Source of the DNA: Euborellia annulipes
Taxonomy: Eukaryota; Arthropoda; Insecta; Dermaptera; Anisolabididae
Assembly: GCA_023213315.1 (NCBI GenBank)
Contig: JAKCPI010012513.1
Location: forward strand, 98,155-162,154
Length of the DNA stretch: 64,000 bases
Reading direction: 5' to 3'
Positions within the stretch are counted from its first letter, which is position 1. Every line of letters starts with the position of its first letter. Made by a program: the position numbers and the translations under genes. The notes under the pieces are model-generated. The model was not told the DNA's origin. It saw only the letters and a list, made by a program, of their open reading frames with translations, and searched no databases. Below, piece by piece: positions 20,900-42,572 of this stretch.

Positions 20900-21175
20900 T
20901 AAATAGGTAGAAAGAATGAGCAAAGCAGCTAGTTTATATTTCAATTTATTATCAAACTAGGGCCGACGTTTCGGTCGCATATGGGACATAAATATATATA
21001 TCCTCACCAAGGTATATTGGGCATATACAATATAACTTGGCGAGGATATATATTTTCAGACATTAACCTGGCTCTGAAGATTGTCCCATATGCGACCGAA
21101 ATGTCGGCCCTATTTTAAAAATAATAAATTGAAATATAAACTAGCTGCTTTGTTCATTCTTTCTACCTATTGACT
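20900..21175. repeat. Fold-back with hammerhead-like core
   Basis: The arms at about 20905-21010 and 21055-21172 are inverted. The plus-strand core is CTGAAGA (21074-21080), GTC..GAC stem, CGAAA (21097-21101), TGTCGGCCC. The minus-strand copy reads CGAAACGTCGGCCC. The outer ends share TGAAATATAAACTAGCTGCT and TTCTTTCTACCTAT. Confidence 0.75.
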
Positions 21176-21324
21176 CGATTAGGCAAATGTTAAGTTAAAT
21201 ATTTTTCATTTCCTTAAATTATCTTTCTTACTTTTGTTTTCTAAATCCTTTAAATAGCACGTTTTATTAATTTATGGAAAGTCTTATGGTTTAGTTAGTG
21301 AGAGGGCTAATCAAGATGTACTGT

Positions 21325-21484
21325 AAAATAAGAATGCCTGGACCCCAAATATATATATTATAAATAAAAAAATGCGAGTATCGTTAAGTCTTGAATGGCC
21401 CAAGTTGCCGAAAAGACTGTGTGTGAATGTGAGGCTGAGTGAGAAAAAAGTGTGAGTGTTTAAAAAAAAAAAACAAAAAAAAAA
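21325..21484 (+). mobile_element. 5'-truncated SINE with target duplication
   Basis: The tRNA-like head is missing. It begins at AAAATAAGAATGCCTGGACC and keeps the AATGGCCCAAGTTGCCGAAA block, TG-rich part and A-run. An exact 12-bp duplication, AAGATGTACTGT, lies at 21313-21324 and 21485-21496, which shows a truncated insertion rather than later decay. Confidence 0.88.
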
Positions 21485-21851
21485 AAGATGTACTGTGTGT
21501 GAAATGTATTAATGTAAGCCGTGATTGTTTGTTGATTTGAGATCCCAAAAGGTGTGTGTGTGTGTGTGGTTTTTTTTTTAATGTGATTGAGTTAATATGT
21601 GTATTATTTAACGTTTAATTAAATATCTTTATCTTATTAATTCTAGTCCCTTTTTCCCACTTCTCTCTTATTTGATATTAAATACAAAAAATTAATTTTC
21701 AAATAGTTTTTATTCATTTTGGGATTTTTTCTCCAATTAATTCAACATTTGAAGAACTTCTTTTTATTAGAAAAAATCAATTTTAATGTTAAAAATAAAG
21801 AATATTGACGTCTAAGATATATTGCTCTAATTCTGTTGCCATTGTCAATTG

Positions 21852-22440
21852 AGATAAGATGATTGAGTAAAGTAAACAGAATTTTATTTGTAAAAATATT
21901 TATTAAATCTATAGGCGATCGATTTTGTCACGTGGACATCGTCAGACCAGCTGGAATTAAGAATATAAAATTATTATAATTTAAATAAACTTACATAAAT
22001 ATTATCATCGTATAATCGATCAAATAAACATATGACATTATTCATTATTTCTTTTGAGAGATACATAATTTAAAATTGAAATTGTGATGACATAAGGTGA
22101 TTCATTAGAGACTAATTTATAGGAAAATCATAGATGTTATTATAAAATTGTATAGTACCATTTATACTGACCGTTAATAAAGTATAATATATATATATAC
22201 ATCACCTTATGTCATCACAATTTCAATTTTAAATCTCAAAAGAAATAATGAATAATCTCATATGTTTATTTGATTGATTATACGAAGATAATATTTATGT
22301 AAGTTTATTTAAATTATAATAATTTTATATTCTTAATTCCATCTGGCCTGACAATGACCACGTGACGAAATCGATCGCCTATAGATTAAATAAATATTTT
22401 TACAAATAAAATTCTGTTTGCTTTCCTCAATCATCTTACC
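21852..22440. repeat. Long fold-back, ~240-bp arms
   Basis: The left arm at 21852-22095 is inverted at 22200-22437 with high identity (for example AAACAGAATTTTATTTGTAA against its complement). The loop is about 105 bp. Each arm carries a degenerate version of the core seen in the other fold-backs: CTGACGA..GTC..GAC..AAAATCG on the minus strand, CTGACAA..CGAAATCG on the plus strand. Confidence 0.8.
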
Positions 22441-22559
22441 TCAAAAGGATATCGACTGTAAATGTAAGAGAGGATGATTTAAAAAAATAAATAAAATATT
22501 TTTCTAATGTGAAAGGTAAGAAAATGAATTTATCAAAATCAATTAAAAATAAATAACTT

Positions 22560-22722
22560 TAAGTTGAATATATATAATCAGGAACAGTAAAAATAAATAA
22601 GTATATATATATATATATATATGTACCGGTATATATATTTGGAATAGGTAGGAATGAAAGAAGCATTTAATTAGATCACCGTGTCACTTTATATATATAT
22701 TATATATATATATATATATATA
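22560..22722. repeat. AT microsatellite tracts
   Basis: Several TATATA runs surround ATGTACCGGTATATA. Nothing else was recognised. Confidence 0.8.
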
Positions 22723-22972
22723 TTGGTTCACATTGACACTTGTTATTATTAGAAATAAAAATTTTTTTCTATTATATTTTATTTGTTAAACTTTAAGCCA
22801 AAAATCCTGGTTTATTCTCTTCAATGCATGCTAATAATGTGTCTGTAACTAAATTATACTTGAAAGTCACAGGCTAAAAGTTGAACAAATAAAATAAGAG
22901 AAAAAAAATTTTGGCTAATAAAGATTAACTAAAATTTTATTTGTTAATGGCAAGAATTAGTGTGATCCAATA
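22722..22972. mobile_element. Possible MITE (inverted TTGGTTCACA ends)
   Basis: The ends TTGGTTCACATTGACAC and GTGTGATCCAA are inverted and lie next to TATATA. The inner arms also pair (AAAAATTTTTTTCTATTAT with AGAGAAAAAAAATTTT). The target duplication cannot be read because the flanks are TA repeats. Confidence 0.45.
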
Positions 22973-24050
22973 TATATAAATGGGGATATAAATTCATTTA
23001 TGATTTTGATAAATCTATTCTCTTCTCCAAATTAGAAAATCATCTTAAATATGAAAATTGATTTTTTCTAAAAAAAATATATATATATGCCAATATGAAC
23101 ATGTGAGCACTTTATATATTCAAAGGAATTATTTAAAAAGAACCTTTAAATTCGGAAAGGAGAAAAAAAATTTTATTTTATTAAAAAAATTTATATTTAT
23201 ACTGAATATTATCTGATACCATAATGAAATAAAAACTGGAAATTTATTAAAATATTCATGTTTTTAATTGCATTTAAATAAGACTTCCTATAAATTAATA
23301 AAACATGCTATTAATTTAAATCATATTAAATAGAATTATAAATTCAAATGTAAAAAGGCATTATATTAAAATTTTATTACCTGTCATTTGCATGAGCTGT
23401 CTGTCTGATTTGGAACACAGATTATATTTAAAAATTCACTCACATTTAAGAAAATAATTAAAGATATTAAAATATTTAATAAAATAGAATCAAGAGTTAA
23501 TAAAACAAATTAAATAAATGTGGAATATGTAAAGAGATGGGCAACTAGGTTGGTTAAGTGACACACACATATAATGATTTAATTTTGTTAGAAATAAATA
23601 GTACATAATAAAATCATGCAAAATGGATTAATTATCAAAAGAAATAATTAAATTTACCTTTACTATGCACTAGAAAGATTCAATGAGACAGGCTTTTAGG
23701 CGGGCTGACATGAAGGTGGAAGGCGGGCAGAGAGAGTCAGAGAAGCTGCCAAAATGGACGACCAACTCTTTGACATTTATTCTTAAAAAAAAAAAAATTA
23801 GAGCAAAAAAAAATGTATAAAATAAATTATTCTAACTTTAAAAAATAATTTAGAATAATTTTTTATATAAATTTTTCTTTTTCTTTTAAATAATTTTTCA
23901 TTATATTAAAATTCACATAACTTATATGTTAAAAATTCCTATTTTCTTTTTCTAAAGCAATAAAATTATTTTAAAAACAAAATTAATTTTAAAAAATTAT
24001 TACATCCTATATTTTAAAGTTAAAATAATTTATTATTTAAATTTTATTTT
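22973..24050. other. AT-rich non-coding
   Basis: No long open frame or recognised repeat. A GC-richer patch at about 23680-23775 ends in a donor-like AAAG|GTAAAT on the minus strand at 23658 and may be an alternative 5' exon. Confidence 0.4.
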
Positions 24051-24094
24051 TCATATGGATTTTGTTATAAGAGATTCTGTTTCCTATCTTTGTC

Positions 24095-24445
24095 ATCAGC
24101 AGAGTTGGCAAGTTTTATCCCGCCTAGTATAATTATTTACAGAGTTGGGTTTTATACACGATTTTGCAGTTTTATACAGAAATTGCGGATAAAACTTGTA
24201 TAAAATGTATAAAACTTGGATGAGCATGCGCAAACCCGACGAGAAAGGAAGTTCAAATAAAATTTCATTTTTCAATTATTAACATTTTGATTATATTATT
24301 CACTAAATAAAAAGCAAACAACATCGTCAATGCTTTAGAACATTATAAAATATGAAAAGCTTTTAAGCTGTTTTTTCAGGGGGAGGGGGTTGGTTTTTTA
24401 CACTTTTATACCTTTTATACATTGGCCTAGTTTTATCCGCGATAA
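24095..24445. repeat. Degenerate repeat with TTTTATAC motifs
   Basis: GAGTTGGCAAGTTTTATCC at the left, multiple TTTTATAC and GCGGATAAAAC phrases, and an inverted TTTTATCCGC at about 24431 suggest a decayed transposon with inverted ends. Confidence 0.4.
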
Positions 24446-24469
24446 CAAAAAAATTGAAAAATTCAAAAT

Positions 24470-24752
24470 TTTTGAACAAACTTTTTAGGTAAAGTACTAC
24501 TTCCAGGTGACGAATTTACTCCAAAAATTTATAGAAATCTACAATTTTAGTGAAAGGAGTATATACCAAATTTCATCGATATGGCGGCTCTGGTTTTTAA
24601 GCAATTGTGTTCACACACACCCAGACATAATGCCCAAAATGTTTTTTTTTAGACTCAGGGAGGTCTAAAACATGGAGAAACATCAAAATCTCGAAGTCGA
24701 ATTTTTTTACGATTACAATACTTTCTCTTTATATTCTATACGAGAAAGTAAA
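24470..24752 (+). repeat. Dispersed repeat (second family) with terminal hairpin
   Basis: It shares TAGGTAAAGTACTACTTCCA, GAAATCTACAATTTTAGTG, ATTTCATCGATATGGCGGC and a CA-type run with 56195-56425. It ends in a short hairpin, TACTTTCTCTT..ACGAGAAAGTA, like the hairpin-ended family. Confidence 0.65.
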
Positions 24753-24896
24753 AAAAAAAAATTCAGGCCAAAAGAAAATTTTCAAATAATGAAAAAATAT
24801 AACCAAAGAATATTATTATAAATTATTTTAACATCCCACTAATCATAGGTGACTATACATTTTAAAAATATAAAAAAAAGAATGAAGGGAAATACC

Positions 24897-25100
24897 TGTG
24901 AGATGATGGTTGGAAATCAATTTTGAGGAAATACATTGGAATGAGGAAATCCATCTCTACAGATTAATCAGTCTTCTTGAAATGAAAGGTCCATGAACCG
25001 CGATCACTTCTTGTCGTTGAACTTATTTTACTGAATGCTAATTGGCCCTCGTAAAACAATTGAATCACGTGACTCAAAGCTCCACTCCAATTGGTGGAAA
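24897..25100 (-). promoter_or_regulatory. Possible minus-strand promoter/first exon
   Basis: A donor-like CACAG|GTATTT lies at 24896. The upstream sequence (to about 25100) has inverted CCAAT-type motifs (CCAATTGG, GGCCAATTAGC) and an E-box CACGTGA. It would be a first exon for the unassigned minus-strand gene with exons at 19523-20574. This is inference from motifs only. Confidence 0.25.
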
Positions 25101-25329
25101 TATTTAAAAAAAAATAAATTTGAAATTATTTTAATTTATTTTTTTATTAGATAGATATTTTTTTTATACAAAATGAAGTATTTTTAATTAAGTAAAATTA
25201 ATTAACTTTTTCATTATATGAGCTTCTCATTATATTAAAATCATTTTGAATGTCCTTATTTATTATAGTTAGCTTTATATTTATTCAAATATATATGTAT
25301 AATTCTATAATATAATTAAAAATAAGTTA

Positions 25330-25455
25330 GTAGTGAGGTTATTCAAGGTAGCCAAAAGCAATAAGATAAAATTATATCTATCTTTAGCTTTATTTCATAC
25401 TTTTGTCGAAGTTTCGGCCCATATTTGGCTGCCTTGAATATCCTCACTACTCATT
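25330..25455. repeat. Small fold-back of the CGAAAC family
   Basis: AGTAGTGAGGTTATTCAAGG and CCTTGAATATCCTCACTACT are inverted ends. The minus strand reads GCCAAATATGGGCCGAAACT, then TTCGAC. Confidence 0.6.
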
Positions 25456-26010
25456 ATACATTCAGCCACTACTCCTGAAATTAAAAAGTAAAAATAAGTT
25501 ATTTTTAGTTGATCTTTTGGTATAAAATAAATTTGAGGAAGAAATAAAAATATTTTTGAATGGATATTAAAAAGATGTTAACTGTTCTAAATAATATGAT
25601 AATAGTTTTTTTATTTTAATGAAAAATATACAGAAATAATTGACATATATATATATTATCAATTTAAAAGAAAAATAGTTTTGGAATGTTTTATCATACA
25701 TTGTAATTTAAAAACTTTCAAATAACTAAAAACTATCATTCAATTTTTTTTTAATAATAAATAAATTAATAATTATTTAATTAGAAACACAGCCTCAAAA
25801 TATCTAAGACTAAATGTCAAAATACTGATAGCTTTAAATGAATTTAGCAATTTTTTTTTTTTTTTTTATGAAAGAATATATCTAATTATTCACATCAACA
25901 TAATAAATAATTTATTCTTATTATTAATATTATTATAAATGAAATTTAAATATTATATTAGGATCTACTAAAAAACTAATTAATTAAATAAGAAGAGGTG
26001 AAAATATTTA
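25456..26010. other. AT-rich intergenic and helicase 3' flank
   Basis: No gene was seen. A minus-strand AATAAA lies at about 25911-25916, roughly 100 bp past the helicase stop, and is a plausible poly(A) signal. Confidence 0.4.
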
Positions 26011-26015
26011 ATTAA

Positions 26016-36182
<10,167 letters not shown>

Positions 36183-37053
36183 TTCAATTAAGAATAGTGA
36201 TTCAAATTAAAATTATAAATAATTTGCAAGGGTGTCGTTTATTAATTTTATTTTAATTCAAGATGGCTACTAAGAAAGAAGGACAACGATGTTTATTGAT
36301 TGGTCTGAAGTTAGAAACAATATAAAACAAGGTCAGCTAGATCAATAAATAAAAATATAAATAAAAATAATTTTAAAAATTCTAATTTTTATGAGTTTTA
36401 TTTAATAAAAAATTTCTTTTTTTTAAGTATTTTAATTATATTTGTTCTTTTTCTGATTGAAAAGATTGAGAGTTTATAATTAAAATCTAAATTTCATCTC
36501 AATTGAAACAACCAATTAATTACCTTGAATTAAACACGCATATAAATCAATGGGCGTTGAGAGGTTTCTAGAATAAACTATTGATTTAAAAATTTCCTTG
36601 GAAACATCTATAAATTGGTAACAGGCTTGTCAGTTTATTCCATTTCCTTGACTTGACTAGGAGCCAGGAATGTTGATTACCCTAGTTCGATTCAAGCCCA
36701 ACGTGGATGTACAGTGAACGCCAAAGTTAAGTCCCATCCATCCGTTTTTTACTTGTGATTATTTCATTGTTTTTTTTTAAAAGAAAATCTTTATTGGAAA
36801 TTTTCTAGGCTTGAACCATGAAAGTTTCCATTAAAAAATATATATTTTTTTTAAAAATAATGAAATAATCACAAGTAGAAAACGCATGGGGGTTCTTAAT
36901 ATTGTCACTCACTGTACACAAGCAGCCCAAGTTTGTTGGCTATTTAATGGTTGCTAACTTCAGATTGAATTATTCAAAGTCATTTTTGAAATAAATATAT
37001 AGTTGACATTACATTTTTTCAAATACATATATTTTATATTTTTAATCTTTAAA
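36183..37053. promoter_or_regulatory. Shared divergent promoter region, helicase/Nup43
   Basis: There are 871 bp between the helicase first-exon AT (36182) and the Nup43 ATG (37054), in head-to-head orientation, so transcription starts of both genes should lie here. I see no convincing TATA box that can be separated from the AT background. A mariner-type MITE occupies 36712-36914. Confidence 0.5.
36712..36914. mobile_element. Tc1/mariner-type MITE in divergent promoter
   Basis: The inverted ends are CAGTGAACGCCAAAGTTAAG and (inverted) CAGTGAGTGACAATATTAAG, followed by inverted CTTGTGATTATTTCATT arms. TA flanks both ends (36710-36711, 36915-36916). Relatives lie at 38336-38532, at 47303-47485 and, degenerate, near 40880-41060. 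Confidence 0.82.
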
Positions 37054-40000
37054 ATGTCTGGCAGGGATATTAAAAGCTCATTTATTGGTATAAAAGCAAA
37101 TAAATTAAGGTGGAGACCGGAAGAATTGGACGAGTCCTCTTATTTTTTAACCGGTTCCTGGAATAATAGAAATGTAAGTCAGTATATATATGTATATATA
37201 TTTAAATTAATTACTATCATTTTATTTGAACAGAAAAATGAAATTGCAATTTGGCACCATTCCTCGGAAAAAGATGCAATTCCTAAACGACTCGGCAACA
37301 TTATCCACAACGGCGATGTTACTGAGCTTAAGGTATAATTTTTTTATCTTATTTGTATTTTAGTATTTATATTATTTAGTAATATTTATGATACCGGCAA
37401 TGTGCAAAATCAGCTCTATCAAGCTTATAGTTTGAGTAAAAAAATAGACTTATTTACTTTAATTAGATAATTTTGACATTGACATTAATTAATACAGTAT
37501 GTTCGCTCCTCGCCTTGTCCCGAGATGCGGGGTCGGCGGACCTTTCCCCCAACCCTATCATACGTTTTTACGACCTGAAGAAATAGGACAGGCTGGCCTG
37601 TCGCACGGTCTGACACCTGTTGAAAAGAGGAAGGAAGAGACAGACATTTAAAGAACTGAAGGACTGCCTGTCCCAGCTCGGGCCGCTCGTGGTCGCCATC
37701 CACGTACCCACAAGATGTGGGCCCCTGAGCAAGTTAATTAATACAGTATACGAGATTCTTTAGAATAAGTAATTCAAACACATCAGTATTCAACGAAATC
37801 AACATTTTGATATCTTAGAAAAATTTTAATAAAAGTCTGAATAAAAATTTTTAAATATACAACCAATCCTTTGTGATTTATAATTTTGTGATTTTAACTA
37901 ATATTTTAAAATCTCTTTATTTTTCAGTTCATCAATCATAATACCTTTGTAGCGTCATCATCAGTGGGAACAGTAAAACTTTTTAGATTGAATTTGGAAA
38001 ATAATAATATGTTTCAAGAATTAGCTTCTTGGGATAAAATACATCAATTTAAAACAGGAGAATCTTGTCCTTGTACTTCGTTAGCCTGTTTTGAAGGAGA
38101 TATAGCCACTGTCGGAGAAGATGGACGAATTGTACTTCTCACAGCCAAAGAAAAAAAAATTGTTTATTCTCTAGGTATTTGAGATTTTGATATTCTCCTA
38201 GAAAAGATTGAAAAATTTATTTAGGAATTACTTCCTGTTCCAATAATCCATTATGAATATAATTCATTAAAAAAAACCGCAATGAAAAATTCCTTATAAT
38301 AGTCTAGTTTTTTTTTTTTAAAGTTCAGCGAGAGTCAATATTAAGTCCCACCCATGCGTTTTCAACTTGTGATTATTTCATTGTTTTTATAAAAGAAAAT
38401 GAGAATCTTTATTGGGAATTTTCTAGGTATGAACCATGAAAGTTTCCATTAAAAAATATATATATTTTTAAAAACAATAAAATAATCAAAAGTAGAAAAC
38501 GCATGGGTGTGACTTAATATTGACCCACACTGTACGTTTAGACGCCGCGGTATATTTATTTATATCGCTTAATATAACTAAAAGTGAATGTTTCTAATGT
38601 ATATTTTTCAGATAAAGCGGATACATGTTCACTTCGTTGTGTTAGTTTTCCCAAACATAATCAAATTATCACTGGAAATTTAAGAGGACAACTAAAAGTT
38701 TGGGATCTAAACAGTTCATTGGAGAAACCCGAATCAACTCTAGTATTAAATGATGATCTGGTATGCATAACATTTTATTTATATTTAAAACATCATAACA
38801 TAAATTTTATTTAGAGAACTCGTGTTTTTTTTTAACTTTATAGGCAGATATTAATATATTTTTTCCATTTATTGACAGGTTGGTGTTAGTTGTTTGACTT
38901 TCCATCCCACACAGAGGCATCTAATTCTCGCAGGACGAGAAGATGGTTCTATATCCGAATGGGATCTTCGTAATCAAGCCCTTCCAATTACTCTTTTAAG
39001 TGCCCATTCATCTTTAGGTAAATTAATTTCCAGTTTTTAATGAATTTGGCTTAAAATTTAACTTTTCCTAGAATTATAAAAGTATCTTTAAATTATTTTG
39101 CTTAAAAATTTAACATTTTAAAAATGTCTATATATATATATATATGAAGTTGAGTTTTCTCGTGTTAAGTCGCGTTGGATGTTAAGATTTACTCGACGTT
39201 TCGGCTTTCCTTTTGGAGCCATTTGCAAGAGAGAAGGGAGTTTGGGGGTAATGATGGAGGAGGGTTGTTTACGGGGTTGCAATCTTCCTGGTCAGTATGG
39301 TGGATGCCTCAGAGGTGTCTCTGAGATTTGAAGGAAGATTGGTTGCGTGTACCACCCCAATAGGCAGAATGAGGCCCCCATGTCAACCTAAACTAAACAT
39401 AAACACGCTTACACACAACCAATCTTGATTCCTCCAGTTCTAGGAGACAAATCCAAACCTCTGAGGTATGCATCACACAGTCCTGGGGACCAGCAAGACT
39501 GCGACCCCGTAAACAACCCTCCTCCATCATTACCGCGTAACTCACTTCTCTCTAGAAAATGGCTCCAAAAGGAGAGCCGAAACGTGGAGTAAATCTCAAC
39601 ATCCCAAGCGATTCAACCCGAGAAATTAAAAATTATAAAATGATAATATATATTTTAAAGAGCATTTAAAACTACCACACAGAAAGACGGATCATTTTGT
39701 GGGGTCGACTTTTTTTGGACATAGGAGAAGAACTCAAAACATGTTTGCCATCAAAATGTCGACCTCGAATTTTTGTCATAAATGCAGTACTTTTTATATA
39801 TAGTATATTATGTAATTATAAAAAATGACATAAATATCTAGAAATATTGAGTTCTCAATTCAATCTGGATATTAAAATGAACTTTTATTTTTTTCAATTA
39901 AGTTAATGCCCTAAATATATTAAATGTTCTTTAAGTCTATTTTATTATATTATTTATTTTACAGTCAGTGAATTGATGTTTCATCCTGATCAGCCAGATA

Positions 40001-40752
40001 ATCTCTTCAGCTGTTCTCATTCGGGTGAAATATGGCATTGGTCTATCTCTGCACAAGGTCTACGACTCCATCACGATTCACATAGTAATTATATTGTTTT
40101 CATTTAATTAATCTTAGGGGTTTGTATAATTACAAGGGGTAAGATAAGAAAAAAAAAAAAAAAGAAGAGCACAAATAGTGCAATTTATTAGCTATATTTG
40201 TTAATAAATAAATGAATTGAACCGGCTGCGCTTTTCCTTTTTTTTTAAGTTTTTATTTGAAAAGTGGTTCCCATTGATATTTTTGCGCATCTCTTGTTTT
40301 TCAATCCTAAGGACTTCCCATAAATCCTCCCTTTACATTCATTGTATAGTTGTTCTGTAGGTGGGATAAGCGACCTAAGTCCGTTTATTAGTGTAAATCT
40401 ACTTTATCAGAATGACCATTAATATGATTCTGACAAAGTAATGCCATTATTATTGACCGTGTAAGGGGCCCTTAACAATATGGTGATAATTATATAGAAC
40501 TCACTTTAATTTTGATGCAAGAAGAAACGTCTTTTAACTAAAACCATAATTTCTCACATTTATTCATAAATCATCTTTGTTTTAGGGAATGAAATTTTGA
40601 ATTTCAATTCAGGGCTTTCCAAACAAAAGCTTGAAGTGTTTTCATTGATGCCCGAATTGGATTTTCCAGTCAATTCTCTTGATGCTAACAGAGGAAATAT
40701 TGCCTGTTCTGCGGATAATGGAGCTTTATATATAATTAAAAATGTCATCTAA
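37054..40752 (+). CDS. NUP43 homologue: Nucleoporin Nup43, complete
   Basis: This is a WD40 beta-propeller subunit of the Nup107-160 (Y) complex of the nuclear pore, also found at kinetochores in animals. The seven exons are 37054-37173, 37234-37332, 37928-38174, 38612-38760, 38879-39017, 39965-40084 and 40586-40752. They sum to 1041 nt, or 346 residues (vertebrate Nup43 is about 380). The start MSGRDIKSSFIGIKANKLRW is followed by the Nup43-like WRP..LTGSW, HNGDVTELKF, VASSSVGTVKLF, VGEDGRI, GQLKVWDL, FHPTQRHLILAGREDGSI, SEWDLR, FHPDQPDNLFSCSHSGEIWHW and a final NGALYIIKNVI. Repeats fit a seven-blade propeller with poor WD signatures, as is usual here. All splice phases agree. Introns contain a mariner MITE, a fold-back and a GC-richer repeat. 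It is expected to be constitutive. Confidence 0.94.
37483..37740. repeat. GC-richer dispersed repeat in Nup43 intron 2
   Basis: The block GGACTGCCTGTCCCAGCTCG..CTCGTGGTCGCCATCCACGT..GTGGGCCCCTGAG (37661-37729) recurs at 53728-53800. Shorter relatives lie near 52005-52050 and 55500-55530. The minus-strand open frame across it is repeat-derived. Confidence 0.6.
38336..38532. mobile_element. Tc1/mariner-type MITE in Nup43 intron 3
   Basis: It is a close relative of the element at 36712-36914: CAGCGAGAGTCAATATTAAG at one end, TTAATATTGACCCACACTG at the other, with CTTGTGATTATTTCATTG inside. TA follows the right end. The left flank has decayed. Confidence 0.75.
39150..39625. repeat. Fold-back of the CGAAAC family in Nup43 intron 5
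   Basis: The arms at about 39157-39345 and 39405-39620 are inverted (GTAAACAACCCTCCTCCATC against its complement). The plus-strand right arm reads ATGGCTCC-AAAA-GGAGAGCCGAAACGT; the left arm is its complement. Confidence 0.75.
39640..39812 (+). repeat. Fragment of hairpin-ended element, Nup43 intron 5
   Basis: TTTTAAAGAGCATTTAAAA, GGGGTCGACTTTTTTTGGAC and ATGTCGACCTCGAATTTTTG match the 3' half of the family. Confidence 0.5.
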
Positions 40753-40879
40753 ATAACAATGTAATTTTATATAATTATTATAATATTAATATAATTTGAT
40801 TTATAATTCTTTCATATACCCTACATCCAGTGATCCTTCTATATATATATATATATATATGGACGAAGATTGATGTAAA

Positions 40880-41060
40880 GTAAGGGAAAATATTTAAATA
40901 CCTCCCATGAGTGTCAATTTATATCATTCATTGATTATATAAAAGATGTAATTCTTTATTGAAATTCTCTTCTACGTTTGAACCCCAAGAGTTTCTATAA
41001 AAGATTTTACATGTTTAAAAAAAAAAAACAATGAAATGTGAGAATGTTAGGGATTACTTT
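40880..41060. mobile_element. Degenerate mariner-type MITE remnant
   Basis: TTTATTGAAATTCTC, GTTTGAACCCCAAGAGTTTC and AACAATGAAATGTGAGAA echo the interior of the MITE at 36712-36914. The ends have decayed. Confidence 0.35.
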
Positions 41061-41089
41061 AATATTTCTCCTCAAAATGCTTTGTTTTG

Positions 41090-42572
41090 ACTATGAAATT
41101 TCTACTTCTTTTCAAGGCTAGATTAAATTTTTTAATATAATAATAACCTCTATTATTGGGGAAAAATAGTTTCTTTGATTTATTTTGCTTGGTTTTGCTA
41201 ATATTCATAAAATTTAATGTCACATGTGTATCATTTGGTTTTTTTCTTTCGAAGACAAGACCAGATTTTTTAATATATTATTAACATCTATTATTTGAAA
41301 AAAATAGTCTGTTTAAATAACTTTGCTTGGTTTTAGTAAAATTTGATAATATCGTTCATATCTAAATGTCACTTGCTTTTTTTTGATTATATAAAATTTC
41401 TACTTCTTTCAAAGATAAGACCAGATTTTTTAATATATTATTAACATCTATTATTTGCAAAAAATAGTCTGTTTAAATAACTTTGCTTGGTTTTAATAAA
41501 ATTTGATAAAATCTTTCATATCTAAATGTCATTTGCTTTTTTTTGATTATATAAAATTTCTACTTCTTTTGAAGACAAGACCAGATTATTTTATATAGTA
41601 TTTACGTCTATTATTTGGGGAAAATACTCTCTTTGAATAACATTGATTGGTTTTAATAGAATTTGATAAAATCTTTCATATCTAAATGTCACTTGCGTTT
41701 TTGTGATTATATAAAATTTCTACTTCTTTCGAAGACAAGACAAGATTTTTTAATATATTATTAACATCCATTATTTACAAAAAATAGTCTGTTTAAATAA
41801 CTTTGCTTGGTTTTAATAAAATTTGATAAAATCTTTCATATCTAAATGTCATTTGCTTTTTTGTGATTATATAAAATTTCTACTTGACCGAGATCAGAGT
41901 CACTGGCCACATTTACAATTTGTACCAGTGCATAAGGATCTCGGAGAATAAGGAGTCAGATTTATGCCCCGATTAAAAAAATCGTTTTTTTTCTTGGGTT
42001 CCTATATCTGAAACACACTTACTTTGCCATTGGCCAAATGGTTTTTCCAACGGCCATTTAATTAAGTTAAAAAATTTCTACTTCTTTCGAAGACAAGACC
42101 AGATTTTTTAATATATTATTAACATCTATTAATTGGAAAAAATAGTCTGTTTAATTAACTTTGCTTGGTTTTAATAAAATTTGATAAAATCTTTCATATC
42201 TAAATGTCGTTTGCTTTTGGTTATATAAAATTTCTACTTCTTTCGAAGACAAGACAAGATTTTTTAATATATTATTAACATCCATTATTTACAAAAAATA
42301 GTCTGTTTAAATAACTTTGCTTGGTTTTAATAAAATTTGATAAAATCTTTCATATCTAAATGTCACTTGCATTTTTGTGATTAAATAAAATTCCTACTTC
42401 TTTCGAAGACAAGACCAGATTTTTTAATATATTATTAACATCTATTAATTGGAAAACATAGTCTGTTTAATTAACTTCGCTTGGTTTTAATAAAATTTGA
42501 TAAAATCTTTCAAATCTAAATGTCATTTGCTTTTTTGTGATTATATAAAATTTCTACTTCTTTCGAAGCCTT
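41090..42572. repeat. Tandem satellite, about 160-bp unit, about ten copies
   Basis: The unit begins TTTCTACTTCTTTCGAAGAC and contains ACCAGATTTTTTAATATATT, TAGTCTGTTTAAATAAC, TTGCTTGGTTTTAATAAAAT and TTTCATATCTAAATGTCA. Starts recur near 41094, 41245, 41401, 41563, 41721, 41881, 42075, 42236, 42400 and 42557. The array is interrupted once at about 41886-42068 by unrelated sequence. It lies between Nup43 and the PEBP gene. Confidence 0.9.

Noticed and set aside
37485..37703. 72-codon minus-strand frame in Nup43 intron 2
   Set aside because: The underlying DNA is a dispersed repeat shared with 53728-53800; no protein family resemblance.
41090..42572. CRISPR-like array because of regular repeats
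   Set aside because: Units are about 160 bp, contiguous and diverged along their length, with no short identical repeat and unique spacers; the setting is eukaryotic.
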